A stretch of DNA of 64,000 nt from Bacteroidales bacterium. Lineage in GTDB: Bacteria > Bacteroidota > Bacteroidia > Bacteroidales > UBA932. The first letter of the stretch is position 1; the number at the start of each line of letters is the position of its first letter. Position numbers and translations under genes: made by a program. The notes under the pieces are model-generated. The model was given only the letters and a program-made list of their open reading frames with translations, did not search any database and was not told where the DNA came from. Where the stretch lies: contig JAFRQH010000017.1 of NCBI GenBank assembly GCA_017428725.1, positions 1-64,000 of the forward strand, in the 5' to 3' direction. This document shows positions 44,655-53,788 of this stretch, in pieces.

Positions 44655-47492
44655 TTATTTCGACACATCCACCGGACGCAGGTGCACGGTGTTGGTGTAG
44701 CCGTCGCCGATGATGATGGCGGGCTTCATCCAGTTGCCTACACCCAGGGTGGGATAGTTCCAGAGGTTGTTGATATAGAGGCTGATGCCGCCGGCGCCGA
44801 AGCGCGGCGCCTCCAGCCGGACGGCGTCCTGCTCCTCGGACAGGGCCTGGATGCCGACGGTCCGCCCCGCGAGCAGGGCTTCCGCCGTGCGGATGTACTC
44901 CTTGCTGGCGCGGAAGTCATTGGTGACGGTGGACCGGGCCAGGTTGCCGCCCATCCAGTTGAAATCGTAGCTCAGATCGCCCCAGACCCGCTCGCGCGGC
45001 TGCGCCACCGTCCGGTAGGCGACGCCGCGCTCCCGGCCGATGTGGTCCTCGGGATAGGTGGTCCAGAGGCCGCGGCGGTCCCACTGCAGGCGGTCCACTT
45101 CTCCCGGCAGGGTGAATACGACGCCTACCTCGGTGTAGCCGCCGTAGTGGCAGCTGCCCCAGGGAATCGTGGTCACGGCGGGCGGCGGGTCTGGGAGGTG
45201 CTTGACCGTGTAGTGCACAGTCATCAGGCCGTTGCCGTCGATGCGGATCTGGAAGGCGCCGGCGATCGGGGAGTAGAGCACGTCGAGGTCGATCACGGCC
45301 TCGCTCCCCTCGGTGCGCACCGCCACGCTCTGGGGCCAGAACTCGCCGATGGCCAGGTTGGAGCCGAGCACCTGCAGGTGCGGGCCGCCCGTCAGGACGG
45401 TCTCGCCTTTGTAGACCAGCGAAGCGATCTGCCCGGCCCACTTGTCGAAGGTCAGGGTGAAGTCGCGCCCGCTGACGCGGATCTCGTCGGGCGTCTCCTC
45501 CACCTTCGGCGGCGCTGCGGACAGGGCGGGCAGCCGGAACGGCTCGGCCCCGACCGTCAGGCGGTACTCGTCCACCTGGACGCCGTCGGCGCGCTTGACC
45601 GCAAGTTCGACGACGTCCCCCGCCTGCCAGCTCTTGGCAGGGATGTGGAAGATGCCCTTGGCGTGCGGAGCAGCCTTAGGGCCCTTCACCACGCCGCTCT
45701 CGCGCGGGGTCTTCCATTCGATGCTCACCTCGGACAGGTCGGTGTGGCTGAAGCGGTTCTCCGCCTCCACGGCCAGCGGCTGCCCGGGTGCGGGGAGGTC
45801 ATAGTCGCGCCGGGCGATGACGAACGGGGAATAGGCCTTGCGCATCAGCCACTGCTCGGGCATATCCCAGCCGGGGATGTCGGTGAACATCCCGAACTGG
45901 TCCATTCCCAGGGCGCCCGGCGTGTTCCAGCAGACGTCCCAGCTGTGCTTGATGCTCTCGCCCCAGAAATTGCGGACGTTCGGGTCGCGGCCGGCCTCGA
46001 CCGTCGAGATGGTCACGTGCGTGCTCTCGTCGACGAGCACCGGCATCGCCGGCGCGTCCGCGCGGTCCAGCAGCAGGGAGGGCGAGTGCCAGACGGACAC
46101 GCCGTAGCGGGACAGGTCCAGGTCCGGCTTGTGGAACGGGGCGTAGTGATAACTGTAGACATCATAGGGGATCTCCTCGTCCGGGGAGATCCGGTTGGCC
46201 CAGCTGAACATCGTCTGCCGGTCGGGGTCGTCGAACTTGGCGTAGCGGTGGGTCTGCAGGGTGAAGTCCCCGTTGTAGGATTCGTTCCCGAGGCCCCACA
46301 TCACCACGCTGGGGTGGTTGTAGTCGCGCTCCATCATATCCTGGAGCAGCGCGAGCCACTGCCAGGCATATTCGGGGCTCTCGCCGCCCCGGAACTTCGC
46401 GAAGTCGACGGCGTTCTCGTGGAGGACGTAGACGCCGTAGCGGTCGCAGGCGTCGAGGATCTCCTCGGTCATATACTTGTGGCGGACGTGGTTGGCGTTG
46501 AGGTCGCGCATCACCCGGGCGTCGTCCACACCCCAGATGCCGCGGAACTTGACTTCCTGGCCGTTGACCAGCACCTGGTTGCCCCGGCGCTCGAGCTTGC
46601 GGAAGCCGACGTTGCGCTCCAGCGTCTCGACCGTGCGCCCGCGCCCGTCCACCAGGCTGAGCGTCAGTTTGTAGAGGTTGGGGTGCTCGGCGTCCCACTT
46701 GAGCGGGTTCTTCACCTTGAGTTCATACTGGAACTCCTCCATCCCTTCCGGGAGCCGGAAGGAGGCGGGCGCCGTGGCGAGCTTCTTCCCCTTCGGGTCG
46801 GTCAGCGCCACGCGCACGGACCCCTGGGCGCCCTGCGGGAAGGCGAGCCACAGCCGCAGGGTGGCATCCCGGTATGCGGCATCCAGGTCGGTGTGCAGGC
46901 GCATCCTGCGGAAGTGCGTCTGCGGCACGGCGTACAGGTCCACGTGGCCGTGGATGTCGGCGGAGAAGCGGACGAAGGCCGCGAGGCCCGTGCCGCGCTC
47001 GTCCAGCCGCAGCGCCACGCGCGCCTCCTGTCCCGGGGTCACGAAGTCCGTGATGTCCGCCGTCCAGGAGGTGTAGGAGCCCCAGTGGTCGCGGACGTGG
47101 CGGCCGTTGACCCAGAGAGAGGCGGCGTGCGTCGTGCCGGCGAAACGCAGGATGATGCGCTGGCCGGAGAAGCGCTCCGGGATCGGCACGGCGCGCCAGA
47201 AGCCGACCACGGCGTTGGGCGTGCGGGTGGCCCAGACCGGGTTGACCAGGGTGAAGGGCTCGAATCCGGCGGGCCGTGTGGCGGCCGACACGAAATCTTC
47301 GGCGGGGGACTCTTTGCGGAACCAGCCCTCATCGAGGCGGATCACCGGGTCGGAGACCCCGGCGACCGTCGTGGGGACAGGCACGATCACGGGGCGTTCC
47401 CCGTAAGGGTTGGGCTGTACCGGGAGGTACTGGGCGGTTGCGGCGAGGCAGAGGGATGCGGCTGCCGCAGTGAGGAGGATTCGTCGTACCAT
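44655..47492 (-). CDS. GH2 beta-galactosidase-like enzyme
   Basis: A 945-residue exported enzyme (signal peptide SLCLAATAQ). Domains in order are an N-terminal sugar-binding jelly roll (GFWRAVPIPERFSGQRIILRF, AASLWVNGRHVRDHW), an immunoglobulin-like domain (LKWDAEHPNLYKLTLSLVDG), the TIM barrel with acid/base Glu near 404 (WGLGNESYNG) and nucleophile Glu near 489 (VLVDESTHVT), then a large C-terminal beta region. It lies 12 bases after the second GH53, so endo- and exo-acting enzymes are in one transcript. Galactose specificity is inferred from the partner. Confidence 0.86.
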   Translation of the reverse strand: MVRRILLTAAAASLCLAATAQYLPVQPNPYGERPVIVPVPTTVAGVSDPVIRLDEGWFRKESPAEDFVSAATRPAGFEPFTLVNPVWATRTPNAVVGFWRAVPIPERFSGQRIILRFAGTTHAASLWVNGRHVRDHWGSYTSWTADITDFVTPGQEARVALRLDERGTGLAAFVRFSADIHGHVDLYAVPQTHFRRMRLHTDLDAAYRDATLRLWLAFPQGAQGSVRVALTDPKGKKLATAPASFRLPEGMEEFQYELKVKNPLKWDAEHPNLYKLTLSLVDGRGRTVETLERNVGFRKLERRGNQVLVNGQEVKFRGIWGVDDARVMRDLNANHVRHKYMTEEILDACDRYGVYVLHENAVDFAKFRGGESPEYAWQWLALLQDMMERDYNHPSVVMWGLGNESYNGDFTLQTHRYAKFDDPDRQTMFSWANRISPDEEIPYDVYSYHYAPFHKPDLDLSRYGVSVWHSPSLLLDRADAPAMPVLVDESTHVTISTVEAGRDPNVRNFWGESIKHSWDVCWNTPGALGMDQFGMFTDIPGWDMPEQWLMRKAYSPFVIARRDYDLPAPGQPLAVEAENRFSHTDLSEVSIEWKTPRESGVVKGPKAAPHAKGIFHIPAKSWQAGDVVELAVKRADGVQVDEYRLTVGAEPFRLPALSAAPPKVEETPDEIRVSGRDFTLTFDKWAGQIASLVYKGETVLTGGPHLQVLGSNLAIGEFWPQSVAVRTEGSEAVIDLDVLYSPIAGAFQIRIDGNGLMTVHYTVKHLPDPPPAVTTIPWGSCHYGGYTEVGVVFTLPGEVDRLQWDRRGLWTTYPEDHIGRERGVAYRTVAQPRERVWGDLSYDFNWMGGNLARSTVTNDFRASKEYIRTAEALLAGRTVGIQALSEEQDAVRLEAPRFGAGGISLYINNLWNYPTLGVGNWMKPAIIIGDGYTNTVHLRPVDVSK

Positions 47493-47504
47493 AGTGTATG
47501 CGTG

Positions 47505-48659
47505 TTATTGCTTGAATGCTTCGAAAACAGGGAGGGCGTTGCCCTGGAAGTCGAACAGGGTGGTGTTGCTGACCACGTTGCCGCCACCGAGTTCCCAGCC
47601 GATGCCCGGCACCTCGATGAAGATGGGATCCCAGTACAGGAAGCCGAGGATGCGCTCGTCGCTGCGGATGCCTTCGATGAGTTCCTGCATAAAGGCTTTC
47701 TGGCCTTCTTTGGTCATTGCTGGATAGGGGCCGTTGTCTTTCAGCTGGCCGGGGTAGCCGGAGGGGAGGGTGGGATTCCAGGCGAAGCCGGTCTCCATCA
47801 CCATCATCTCTTTGCCGGGATAGCGGTCGAGGACTTTCCGGGCAAAACTGATGAATTCGCCGACGGTCTTCTTGGTCCAGAAAGGATAGTAGGAGGAGCC
47901 GATGACGTCGTAGTCGACGCCATGCTCCTTGAGGAGGTCGAAGTACCAGGTGTATTTGTCCACGTTGCCGCCGTCGTCGAGGTGGATGATGATCCGGCTC
48001 TCAGGATCCGCGTCGCGGACGGCTTTTGCCCCGGCGTTGTAGAGTTCGCACATCTGTGCGGGCCGGTCGTGGCGTCCGTCCGGATAGAGCAGTCCGCCCT
48101 GCGTTTCGTTGCCCAGGGAGACGAATTCCGGCGAAGTGCCTTGGGCGGCCATATCTTTCATTACCTTATAGGTGTAGTCGTAGACGGCTTGCCGGAGGGT
48201 GGGGAAGTCCAGCGACTCCCATTCGTGGGGCTTGGTCTGGGTGCCTCCATTGGTCCAGTAGTCGCTGTAATGGAAGGTCAGTTCAATCTGCATCCCGGCC
48301 GCCTTGGCGCGCTTGGCCAGGGACAGGATGTCAGCCTCGTCTTCGATACCTGCCGGCAGGCGCTTGGAGGGGGAGTAGCCTGGATTGCCCGGGTCGTTGT
48401 AGAGACGCAGGCGTACGATGTTGAATCCGCCCTTCTTCAGGATCGAGATGCAGTCTTGTTCGCGTCCGTCCAGATAGTATTTGCCACCGTTTTGCTCGAC
48501 ATAGGTCAGTTCGGAGATATCGCCGCCGATCAGGATCTTGCGCGGGGCCGGACCGTCTTGCGGAGCCGTTGGACCGTCCTGCGGATTATTCCCGCCGCAG
48601 GCGGCCAGCACGGTCAGGGCCAAGCCGGTAAACAAATGGATAATAAGATTCGTTTTCAT
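47505..48659 (-). CDS. GH53 endo-beta-1,4-galactanase lipoprotein (second copy)
   Basis: A 384-residue lipoprotein (lipobox TVLAACGG) followed by a proline/glycine linker with a short repeat (PQDGPTAPQDGPAP) suiting surface display. The barrel carries FNIVRLRLYNDP, the acid/base Glu in EFVSLGNETQGG and the nucleophile Glu in MMVMETGFAW. It differs strongly from the copy at 30408-31565, so it is not a recent duplicate and may cut a different length or branch pattern. The start is the ATG at 48659; a TTG at 48683 is less likely. It is the first gene of the GH53-GH2-GH5-like operon. Confidence 0.93.
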   Translation of the reverse strand: MKTNLIIHLFTGLALTVLAACGGNNPQDGPTAPQDGPAPRKILIGGDISELTYVEQNGGKYYLDGREQDCISILKKGGFNIVRLRLYNDPGNPGYSPSKRLPAGIEDEADILSLAKRAKAAGMQIELTFHYSDYWTNGGTQTKPHEWESLDFPTLRQAVYDYTYKVMKDMAAQGTSPEFVSLGNETQGGLLYPDGRHDRPAQMCELYNAGAKAVRDADPESRIIIHLDDGGNVDKYTWYFDLLKEHGVDYDVIGSSYYPFWTKKTVGEFISFARKVLDRYPGKEMMVMETGFAWNPTLPSGYPGQLKDNGPYPAMTKEGQKAFMQELIEGIRSDERILGFLYWDPIFIEVPGIGWELGGGNVVSNTTLFDFQGNALPVFEAFKQ

Positions 48660-48680
48660 AAAAAGTAGAATCGCTTTTTG

Positions 48681-48711
48681 CAAATTTACAGGAAACGGCG
48701 GGTGGAAGAAA
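48681..48711 (-). promoter_or_regulatory. Promoter for the GH53-GH2-GH5-like operon
   Basis: On the minus strand TTTC (48708-48711), a 19-base spacer and TAAATTTG (48681-48688) match the Bacteroidota pattern with one -33 mismatch. The -7 box ends 21 bases before the ATG at 48659. Confidence 0.55.
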
Positions 48712-48746
48712 TAGAGAAATTAAATAAAAAGATGGACAAAAATCAT

Positions 48747-48754
48747 TATTTTTG
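48747..48754 (+). promoter_or_regulatory. Candidate -7 element for the esterase-GH2 pair
   Basis: TATTTTTG matches TAnnTTTG, 23 bases before the esterase ATG at 48778 and back-to-back with the GH53 promoter. The -33 position is A-rich with no TTTG. Confidence 0.45.
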
Positions 48755-48777
48755 TTTGTCAACCAAATCCATTGAAA

Positions 48778-49698
48778 ATGAAGAGAGTTGTTCTGACTGC
48801 CGCGTTGGCGTCGTTTTTCCTGCTGCTTGGCCAGTCTTGCCAGGCGCCCCAGGCGCCGGCGGCTGCAGAGATTCCGCTTTATGAGACCGCCGCTCCCGGG
48901 AGCGAATCCTGGGATTGGGAGGAGTTCCGGCTGGACAATCCCGCCGACGGCCAGACCTACCTGGCCAACGTGACCACGCCCACGCTCCTGCCCTTCCTGC
49001 CGGAGCCCGGCAAGGCCACGGGCGCTGCGATGATCGTCTGTCCGGGCGGGGGGCACCAGATCCTGTCCTACTCGGCGGAAGGGACGAACGTGGCGGCCTG
49101 GCTCGCGGAGCGGGGCGTAGCCGCCTTCGTGCTGAAATACCGGCTGATCCATTTCGCCAAGACCCCCGAAGAGGCCTTCTGGTATGTGCTGGGGCTGCCT
49201 GAGCCGGCGGCGGACCAGACCGACCCGGAGGCGGCCCGGGCCCACCGGGCGGAGGCGATCGCGATGTCCAACGACGACGGCCGGGCCGCCGTGGCCTGGG
49301 TCCGCCGGCACGCGGCGGAGTACGGCATCGACCCGGACCGGATCGGCATCATCGGCTTCTCGGCGGGCGCCGGCGTGACGGCCTCCGTCTGCTTCGACCA
49401 CGACGCGGAGAGCTGCCCCAACCTCGTCGCGCCCATCTATGGCGGCTCCTTCCCGGGTGAGATCCCGCCGGATGCGGCGCCGCTCTTCGTCGTGGCGCCC
49501 GAGCTCGACCAGCGCCCCGGCCTGACCGGCATCAGCCTCTATACCGCCTGGCAGCAGGCGAAACTCCCTGCCGAACTGCATTATTTCGCAGCCTGCGACC
49601 ACGGTTTCGGCTACAAGGAGGACGGCGCTCCGGTCAACGACTGGATCACCCTGCTCCTGCACTTTATGCAGAAGACAGGGTTCGCCCCCGTAAAATAA
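48778..49698 (+). CDS. Alpha/beta-hydrolase lipoprotein, acetyl-esterase-like
   Basis: A 306-residue exported hydrolase (lipobox-like LLGQSCQA) of the acetyl-xylan-esterase or dienelactone-hydrolase-like type. It shows AMIVCPGGGHQILSYSAEG (oxyanion loop), nucleophile Ser in IIGFSAGAG, and His in ACDHGFGYKE; the acid is probably Asp in VAPELDQRPG. It probably deacylates glycan side groups in the periplasm or outer membrane. The ATG at 48778 was chosen over a TTG at 48772. It is co-transcribed with the GH2 gene 28 bases downstream. Confidence 0.8.
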   Translation: MKRVVLTAALASFFLLLGQSCQAPQAPAAAEIPLYETAAPGSESWDWEEFRLDNPADGQTYLANVTTPTLLPFLPEPGKATGAAMIVCPGGGHQILSYSAEGTNVAAWLAERGVAAFVLKYRLIHFAKTPEEAFWYVLGLPEPAADQTDPEAARAHRAEAIAMSNDDGRAAVAWVRRHAAEYGIDPDRIGIIGFSAGAGVTASVCFDHDAESCPNLVAPIYGGSFPGEIPPDAAPLFVVAPELDQRPGLTGISLYTAWQQAKLPAELHYFAACDHGFGYKEDGAPVNDWITLLLHFMQKTGFAPVK

Positions 49699-49726
49699 AC
49701 ATCTAACCACAATCCACACGAAGAAT

Positions 49727-52387
49727 ATGTCAATCACGAGAATGGCCACGGTCCTGGCAGGCCTGCTGCTTGCCGCGGGCCTGTCTGCGCAGCAGAGCAG
49801 CACGGCCGGCTTCTACGAAATCCCCGGCAGCGGCCGGGAAGTATTCAATTTCAATACCGGATGGCGTTTCCTGCAGGGAGATGCCGAAGGTGCCGCCGAG
49901 GGCAGCTTTGACGATGCATCCTGGGAGGTGGTGAACCTCCCGCACACGGTCTCGCTGATCGCCGCCGAGGGCAGCGGCTGCCGCAACTACCAGGGTCCCG
50001 CCTGGTACCGCAAGCACGTGACCTTCGGACCGGAGTTCGCCGGCAAGCGGCTCTTCCTGCACTTCGAGGCCATCATGGGCCGCAGCGAGATCTTCGTCGA
50101 CGGCCGGCCGGTCCTCAAGCACACCGGCGGCTACCTGCCGGTGGTGCTGGACCTTCAGCAGGCCGGCATCCCGATCGGCCGGCCCGTCGTGATCGCCGTG
50201 CGCGCCGACAACAGCGACGACGGCTCCTACCCGCCGGGCAAGCCCGAGGATGTGTTGGATTTCACCTACCACGGCGGCATCTACCGCGACTGCTGGCTGA
50301 TTGCCACCGGGCAGACCTATATCACCGATCCCAACCTGGTGGACCATGTGGCCGGCGGCGGCATCTTCGTCCATTCGGAGGAAGTGTCGGAAGCCCGGGC
50401 GGTCGTCGTGGTGGAGACGGACGTCTGCAACGACGCCGCCAAGGCCCGCACCGTGACCGTGGACACGCGCCTGGTGCTGGACGACGGGGAGGTGCAGAAG
50501 GCCCTCACGCGCGTGGCGCTCCCGGCCGGTGCGTCCCGGAAGGTGACGCAGCGCCTGGAGGTGAAGCAGCCCGCGCTCTGGACGCCCCAGACGCCGCGCC
50601 TGTACAGTGTCAAGTCCACGCTGCTCGCCGGCAAGACGGTGATCGACGGGGTGGAGACCCGCACGGGCATCCGCAGCATCGAGTTCCGCGGCAAGGACGG
50701 CTTCTTCCTCAACGGCAAGCCCTACGAGGGCAAGCTGATGGGGGTCAACCGCCACCAGGACTATGCCTACATCGGCAATGCGATGCCCAACAACCTGACC
50801 TGGCGCGACGCCGTGCTGCTGCGCAACGCCGGCTGCACCATCATCCGCTCCGCCCACTATCCGCAGGACCCTTCCTTCATGGATGCCTGCGACGCGCTCG
50901 GGATGTTCGTGATCGTGGCCACGCCCGGCTGGCAGTTCTGGAACGAAGACCCGGCCTTCGCCGAACACGTCTACGACGACATCCGGCAGATGGTCCGTCG
51001 CGACCGCAACCATCCCAGCGTGCTGATGTGGGAGCCCATCCTCAACGAGACGCACTACCCGGCGGATTTCGCGGAGCGCACCTACCGCACGGTCCACTCC
51101 GAATACCCGTATCCGGGCTGTTTCTGCGCGGCGGATGCCGGCAGCCAGGGCGTCGCCGGCCTCTATGACGTGCTCTACGGGATGCCTCCCGGGGTGCGCC
51201 GTCCCGGCCAGCCCGCAGCCGCGGCCAATGCCCCGCGCCGCCAGATGCCCGAGATCCCCCAGAGCACGTTCACGCGCGAATGGGGGGATTATGTGGACAA
51301 CTGGGAGCACCACAACTCGCTGAGCCGCGCCTCACGCAGCTGGGGCGAGGGGCCGATGCTCATCCAGGCGATGCACTATGCCAATGCGCACAATTCCATC
51401 GACTACGACATGCTCTCCGGGACGCCCGCACAGCACGCCGGCGGCACGCTCTGGCACTCCTTCGACCACCAGCGCGGCTACCATCCCGACCCGTTCTGGG
51501 GCGGCATCATGGACGCCTTCCGCCAGCCGAAGTACTCCTACTATATGTTCGTCAGCCAGCAGGCGGCCTCTTTCCGCTCCACCTCGCCGCTGGTCAGCAG
51601 CGGCCCGATGGTCTACATCGCCCACGAATTCGGGCCCTTCTCGGGCCCCGACATCACGGTGTTTACGAATTGCGACGCCGTGCGGCTGACCCTCTACGGC
51701 CGGGAGCCGCTCTACCAGGAGGTCAACCGCCGGGACTATGCGATGCCTAGCGCACCGGTGGTCTTCAAGGACGCCTACTCGTTCCACGACCTGCGGCGCA
51801 TCAACCGCGACGGCACGCTGACCGTCGTGGCGGAGGGGCTGATCGACGGCAAGGTCGTGGCCACGTACACCACCAAGCCGTCCGCCCGCTCCTACGAGGT
51901 GCGGCTGCGCGTAGATGACGCCGGGATCCCGTTCGTAGCCAACGGCTCCGACATCGTGACGGTGATCGCCTCCATCACGGACCGGCAGGGCGAGGTCCGC
52001 GACCTCGCCAAGGAAGTGATCGTCTTCGAGGTGGAAGGCGAGGGCGAGATTGTGGGTGACGAGCGCATCCAGGCCAATCCCCGCCAAGTGGAATTCGGCA
52101 CGGCGCCGGTGCTGATCCGCTCCACCGGCAAACCCGGCAAGATTACGGTCCGGGCCCGCGTGCAGTTCGGCGGCGAACTCGCCCCCGAACCGGCGGAACT
52201 GACCTTCGAGAGCGTGCCGTCCACGGACCGCTTCGTCGCGGACGAAGTCCGCACCGAGCGCGTCCAGGCCCCGCTCCTGCCCTATGTGTGGTACACCAGC
52301 CAGAAGTCCATCGAGGACCACAAGGCTGAGCTTGAGCAGGTCAAGCGCGACCAGGAATTCTTCGGAGAATTCCGGCGTGGCCAGTGA
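49727..52387 (+). CDS. GH2-family glycosidase with altered acid/base motif
   Basis: An 886-residue exported enzyme (signal peptide LLLAAGLSAQQ). The order is an N-terminal sugar-binding domain (GPAWYRKHVTFGPEFAGKRL), an immunoglobulin-like domain, then a TIM barrel with GVNRHQDYAYIGNAMPN and RDRNHPSVLMWEPILNETHY, and C-terminal beta domains. The acid/base Glu (about 441) lies in WEPILNE where most GH2 enzymes have WSLGNE. A nucleophile Glu near 517 is proposed in FTREWGDY. It follows the esterase by 28 bases. Substrate is unknown; beta-galactosidase or a related exo-activity is likely. Confidence 0.82.
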   Translation: MSITRMATVLAGLLLAAGLSAQQSSTAGFYEIPGSGREVFNFNTGWRFLQGDAEGAAEGSFDDASWEVVNLPHTVSLIAAEGSGCRNYQGPAWYRKHVTFGPEFAGKRLFLHFEAIMGRSEIFVDGRPVLKHTGGYLPVVLDLQQAGIPIGRPVVIAVRADNSDDGSYPPGKPEDVLDFTYHGGIYRDCWLIATGQTYITDPNLVDHVAGGGIFVHSEEVSEARAVVVVETDVCNDAAKARTVTVDTRLVLDDGEVQKALTRVALPAGASRKVTQRLEVKQPALWTPQTPRLYSVKSTLLAGKTVIDGVETRTGIRSIEFRGKDGFFLNGKPYEGKLMGVNRHQDYAYIGNAMPNNLTWRDAVLLRNAGCTIIRSAHYPQDPSFMDACDALGMFVIVATPGWQFWNEDPAFAEHVYDDIRQMVRRDRNHPSVLMWEPILNETHYPADFAERTYRTVHSEYPYPGCFCAADAGSQGVAGLYDVLYGMPPGVRRPGQPAAAANAPRRQMPEIPQSTFTREWGDYVDNWEHHNSLSRASRSWGEGPMLIQAMHYANAHNSIDYDMLSGTPAQHAGGTLWHSFDHQRGYHPDPFWGGIMDAFRQPKYSYYMFVSQQAASFRSTSPLVSSGPMVYIAHEFGPFSGPDITVFTNCDAVRLTLYGREPLYQEVNRRDYAMPSAPVVFKDAYSFHDLRRINRDGTLTVVAEGLIDGKVVATYTTKPSARSYEVRLRVDDAGIPFVANGSDIVTVIASITDRQGEVRDLAKEVIVFEVEGEGEIVGDERIQANPRQVEFGTAPVLIRSTGKPGKITVRARVQFGGELAPEPAELTFESVPSTDRFVADEVRTERVQAPLLPYVWYTSQKSIEDHKAELEQVKRDQEFFGEFRRGQ

Positions 52388-52433
52388 TAATTGATGCGGC
52401 AGGTGCTCTCCGTGATCAAGGCGGACTGAAGGG

Positions 52434-52802
52434 TCAGATGAGTTTGTTGACGCGCTCTGCCTGGCGGCGGGTGAGGCGCCAGCCGGTGTCGTTGATGACG
52501 AAGTGGCGGCGGTCCTTGGAGAAGAAGAACAGGAAGGAGCCGCCCTCGTTGTCGAAGATGGTGACCAGGGTGGTGGGGGTGAACTCCTCGCCGCACGGAG
52601 TGGCCTGGCCGATGATGGCCAGCACGGCGTTGCCGTCCACCGGGAACTGCCCCTCCCAGTCGGGGATGTCCATCCCGGCAGCATCATAGACCTCCTTGAC
52701 CGGATTGTGGTCGGCGAAAGTGGTGGACGGGCGGCAGGCGCACAGGCCGGCGGCCAGGACGGCCGCCAGGAGGAGGCGCAGGATAGGCTGGGTGGGTTTC
52801 AT
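52434..52802 (-). CDS. Small hypothetical lipoprotein (122 aa)
   Basis: The family is not recognised. It has an N-terminal signal peptide with lipobox-like GLCACRP, so it is probably anchored in an envelope membrane. The mature part ends LTRRQAERVNKLI and contains LVTIFDNEGGSFLFFFSKDR. The ATG at 52802 starts the signal sequence; the much longer open frame upstream is antisense to the deacetylase gene. It is divergent from that gene, with a TACCTTTG -7-like box (52822-52829) 19 bases before the ATG. Confidence 0.65.
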   Translation of the reverse strand: MKPTQPILRLLLAAVLAAGLCACRPSTTFADHNPVKEVYDAAGMDIPDWEGQFPVDGNAVLAIIGQATPCGEEFTPTTLVTIFDNEGGSFLFFFSKDRRHFVINDTGWRLTRRQAERVNKLI

Positions 52803-52821
52803 CTTCTTGTTTTGCTCACCG

Positions 52822-52829
52822 CAAAGGTA
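52822..52829 (-). promoter_or_regulatory. Candidate -7 element for the 122-aa lipoprotein
   Basis: The minus strand reads TACCTTTG, matching TAnnTTTG, 19 bases before the ATG at 52802. Confidence 0.4.
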
Positions 52830-52851
52830 GTGAAAAGGCGTGATTATTTTG

Positions 52852-52859
52852 TATATTTG
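52852..52859 (+). promoter_or_regulatory. Candidate -7 element for the deacetylase
   Basis: TATATTTG matches TAnnTTTG and ends 6 bases before the ATG at 52866, which would leave almost no leader. No -33 TTTG is found. Confidence 0.4.
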
Positions 52860-52865
52860 TACGAT

Positions 52866-53768
52866 ATGAAACTTCGTACGATCCTGATGAGCCTGCTCGC
52901 CCTGAGTTCCGCCGCGGCCTGTACCGTGGTCGAAGACGCCCGGATCACGGAATACCGCGACGGCCGCCGGGCCGCCGTGAGCCTGACTTTCGACGACGGC
53001 ATCCTGGACCACTACACGATGGTGGCCCCGCACCTGGATTCCCTGGGCCTGCGGGCGACCTTCTGGGTCAACGGCAGGAGCATCGAGCAGGGCGAGGTCA
53101 ACTACGCCCCGCGCCTGACGTGGCAGATGTGCCGCGAGATGTCCGACCGGGGCCACGAGATCTCCAACCACAGCTGGTCTCACCCCAACCTGACCAATCT
53201 TTCCGAGGAGGCGCTCCGCGAGGAGGTCTTCAGGAATGACGACGCGATCGAGGCGGCCACGGGCAAGCGCCCGATTACGTTCTGCTATCCGTACAACGCT
53301 CAGAACGAGCTCGTTGCGCGGGTGTGCCACGAGGGTCGCGTGGGTACGCGCGACTACCAGGAGGCGCAGGGCCAGGTCAACAGCGGGAGCACGCCGGAGA
53401 GCCTTCGTACGTGGCTGGAAAAGGTCATCGCGAACGGGGAGTGGGGTGTGACGATGTCCCACGGCATCCACCACGGATGGGACCAGTGGAATGACGAAAA
53501 CGTCCTCTGGGACTTCTTCAAAGACCTGGCATCCCGCCAGGACGAAGTCTGGATCGACACTTTCGCGGCGGTGGCCGCCTACCGGGCCGAGCGGGAGCAC
53601 TGCACGATCCGGGTGCGCAAGTACCGCAAGTGCATCGGCATCAAGCCTTCCTGCGACCTCGACCCCGCGCTCTACCGCGAGCCGCTGACCGCCGAAGTGA
53701 CGGTGGGCGGCCGCACGCGCCTGCTGACCTTCGATCCCTTCGGGCACGAACAATTCTTTGAGAAATAA
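52866..53768 (+). CDS. Polysaccharide deacetylase (NodB/CE4) lipoprotein
   Basis: A 300-residue exported enzyme (lipobox SSAAACTV). The CE4 fold has the catalytic base motif AVSLTFDDGILD and the metal-binding His pair in SNHSWSHPNL. Further elements are FCYPYNAQNE and MSHGIHHGWD near the C-terminal catalytic His. CE4 enzymes remove N- or O-acetyl groups from glycans such as peptidoglycan or xylan. The adjacent envelope genes make a cell-surface substrate as likely as a dietary one. A 20-base gap separates it from the next gene, so co-transcription is possible. Confidence 0.87.
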   Translation: MKLRTILMSLLALSSAAACTVVEDARITEYRDGRRAAVSLTFDDGILDHYTMVAPHLDSLGLRATFWVNGRSIEQGEVNYAPRLTWQMCREMSDRGHEISNHSWSHPNLTNLSEEALREEVFRNDDAIEAATGKRPITFCYPYNAQNELVARVCHEGRVGTRDYQEAQGQVNSGSTPESLRTWLEKVIANGEWGVTMSHGIHHGWDQWNDENVLWDFFKDLASRQDEVWIDTFAAVAAYRAEREHCTIRVRKYRKCIGIKPSCDLDPALYREPLTAEVTVGGRTRLLTFDPFGHEQFFEK

Positions 53769-53788
53769 TCAACAAAACCTATACGCAT

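Noticed and set aside
44634..48668. 1344-residue plus-strand open frame opposite GH2 and GH53
   Set aside because: It spans two real minus-strand genes and their gap, with Gly/Ala/Val/Asp/His-rich shadow composition and no recognisable domain.
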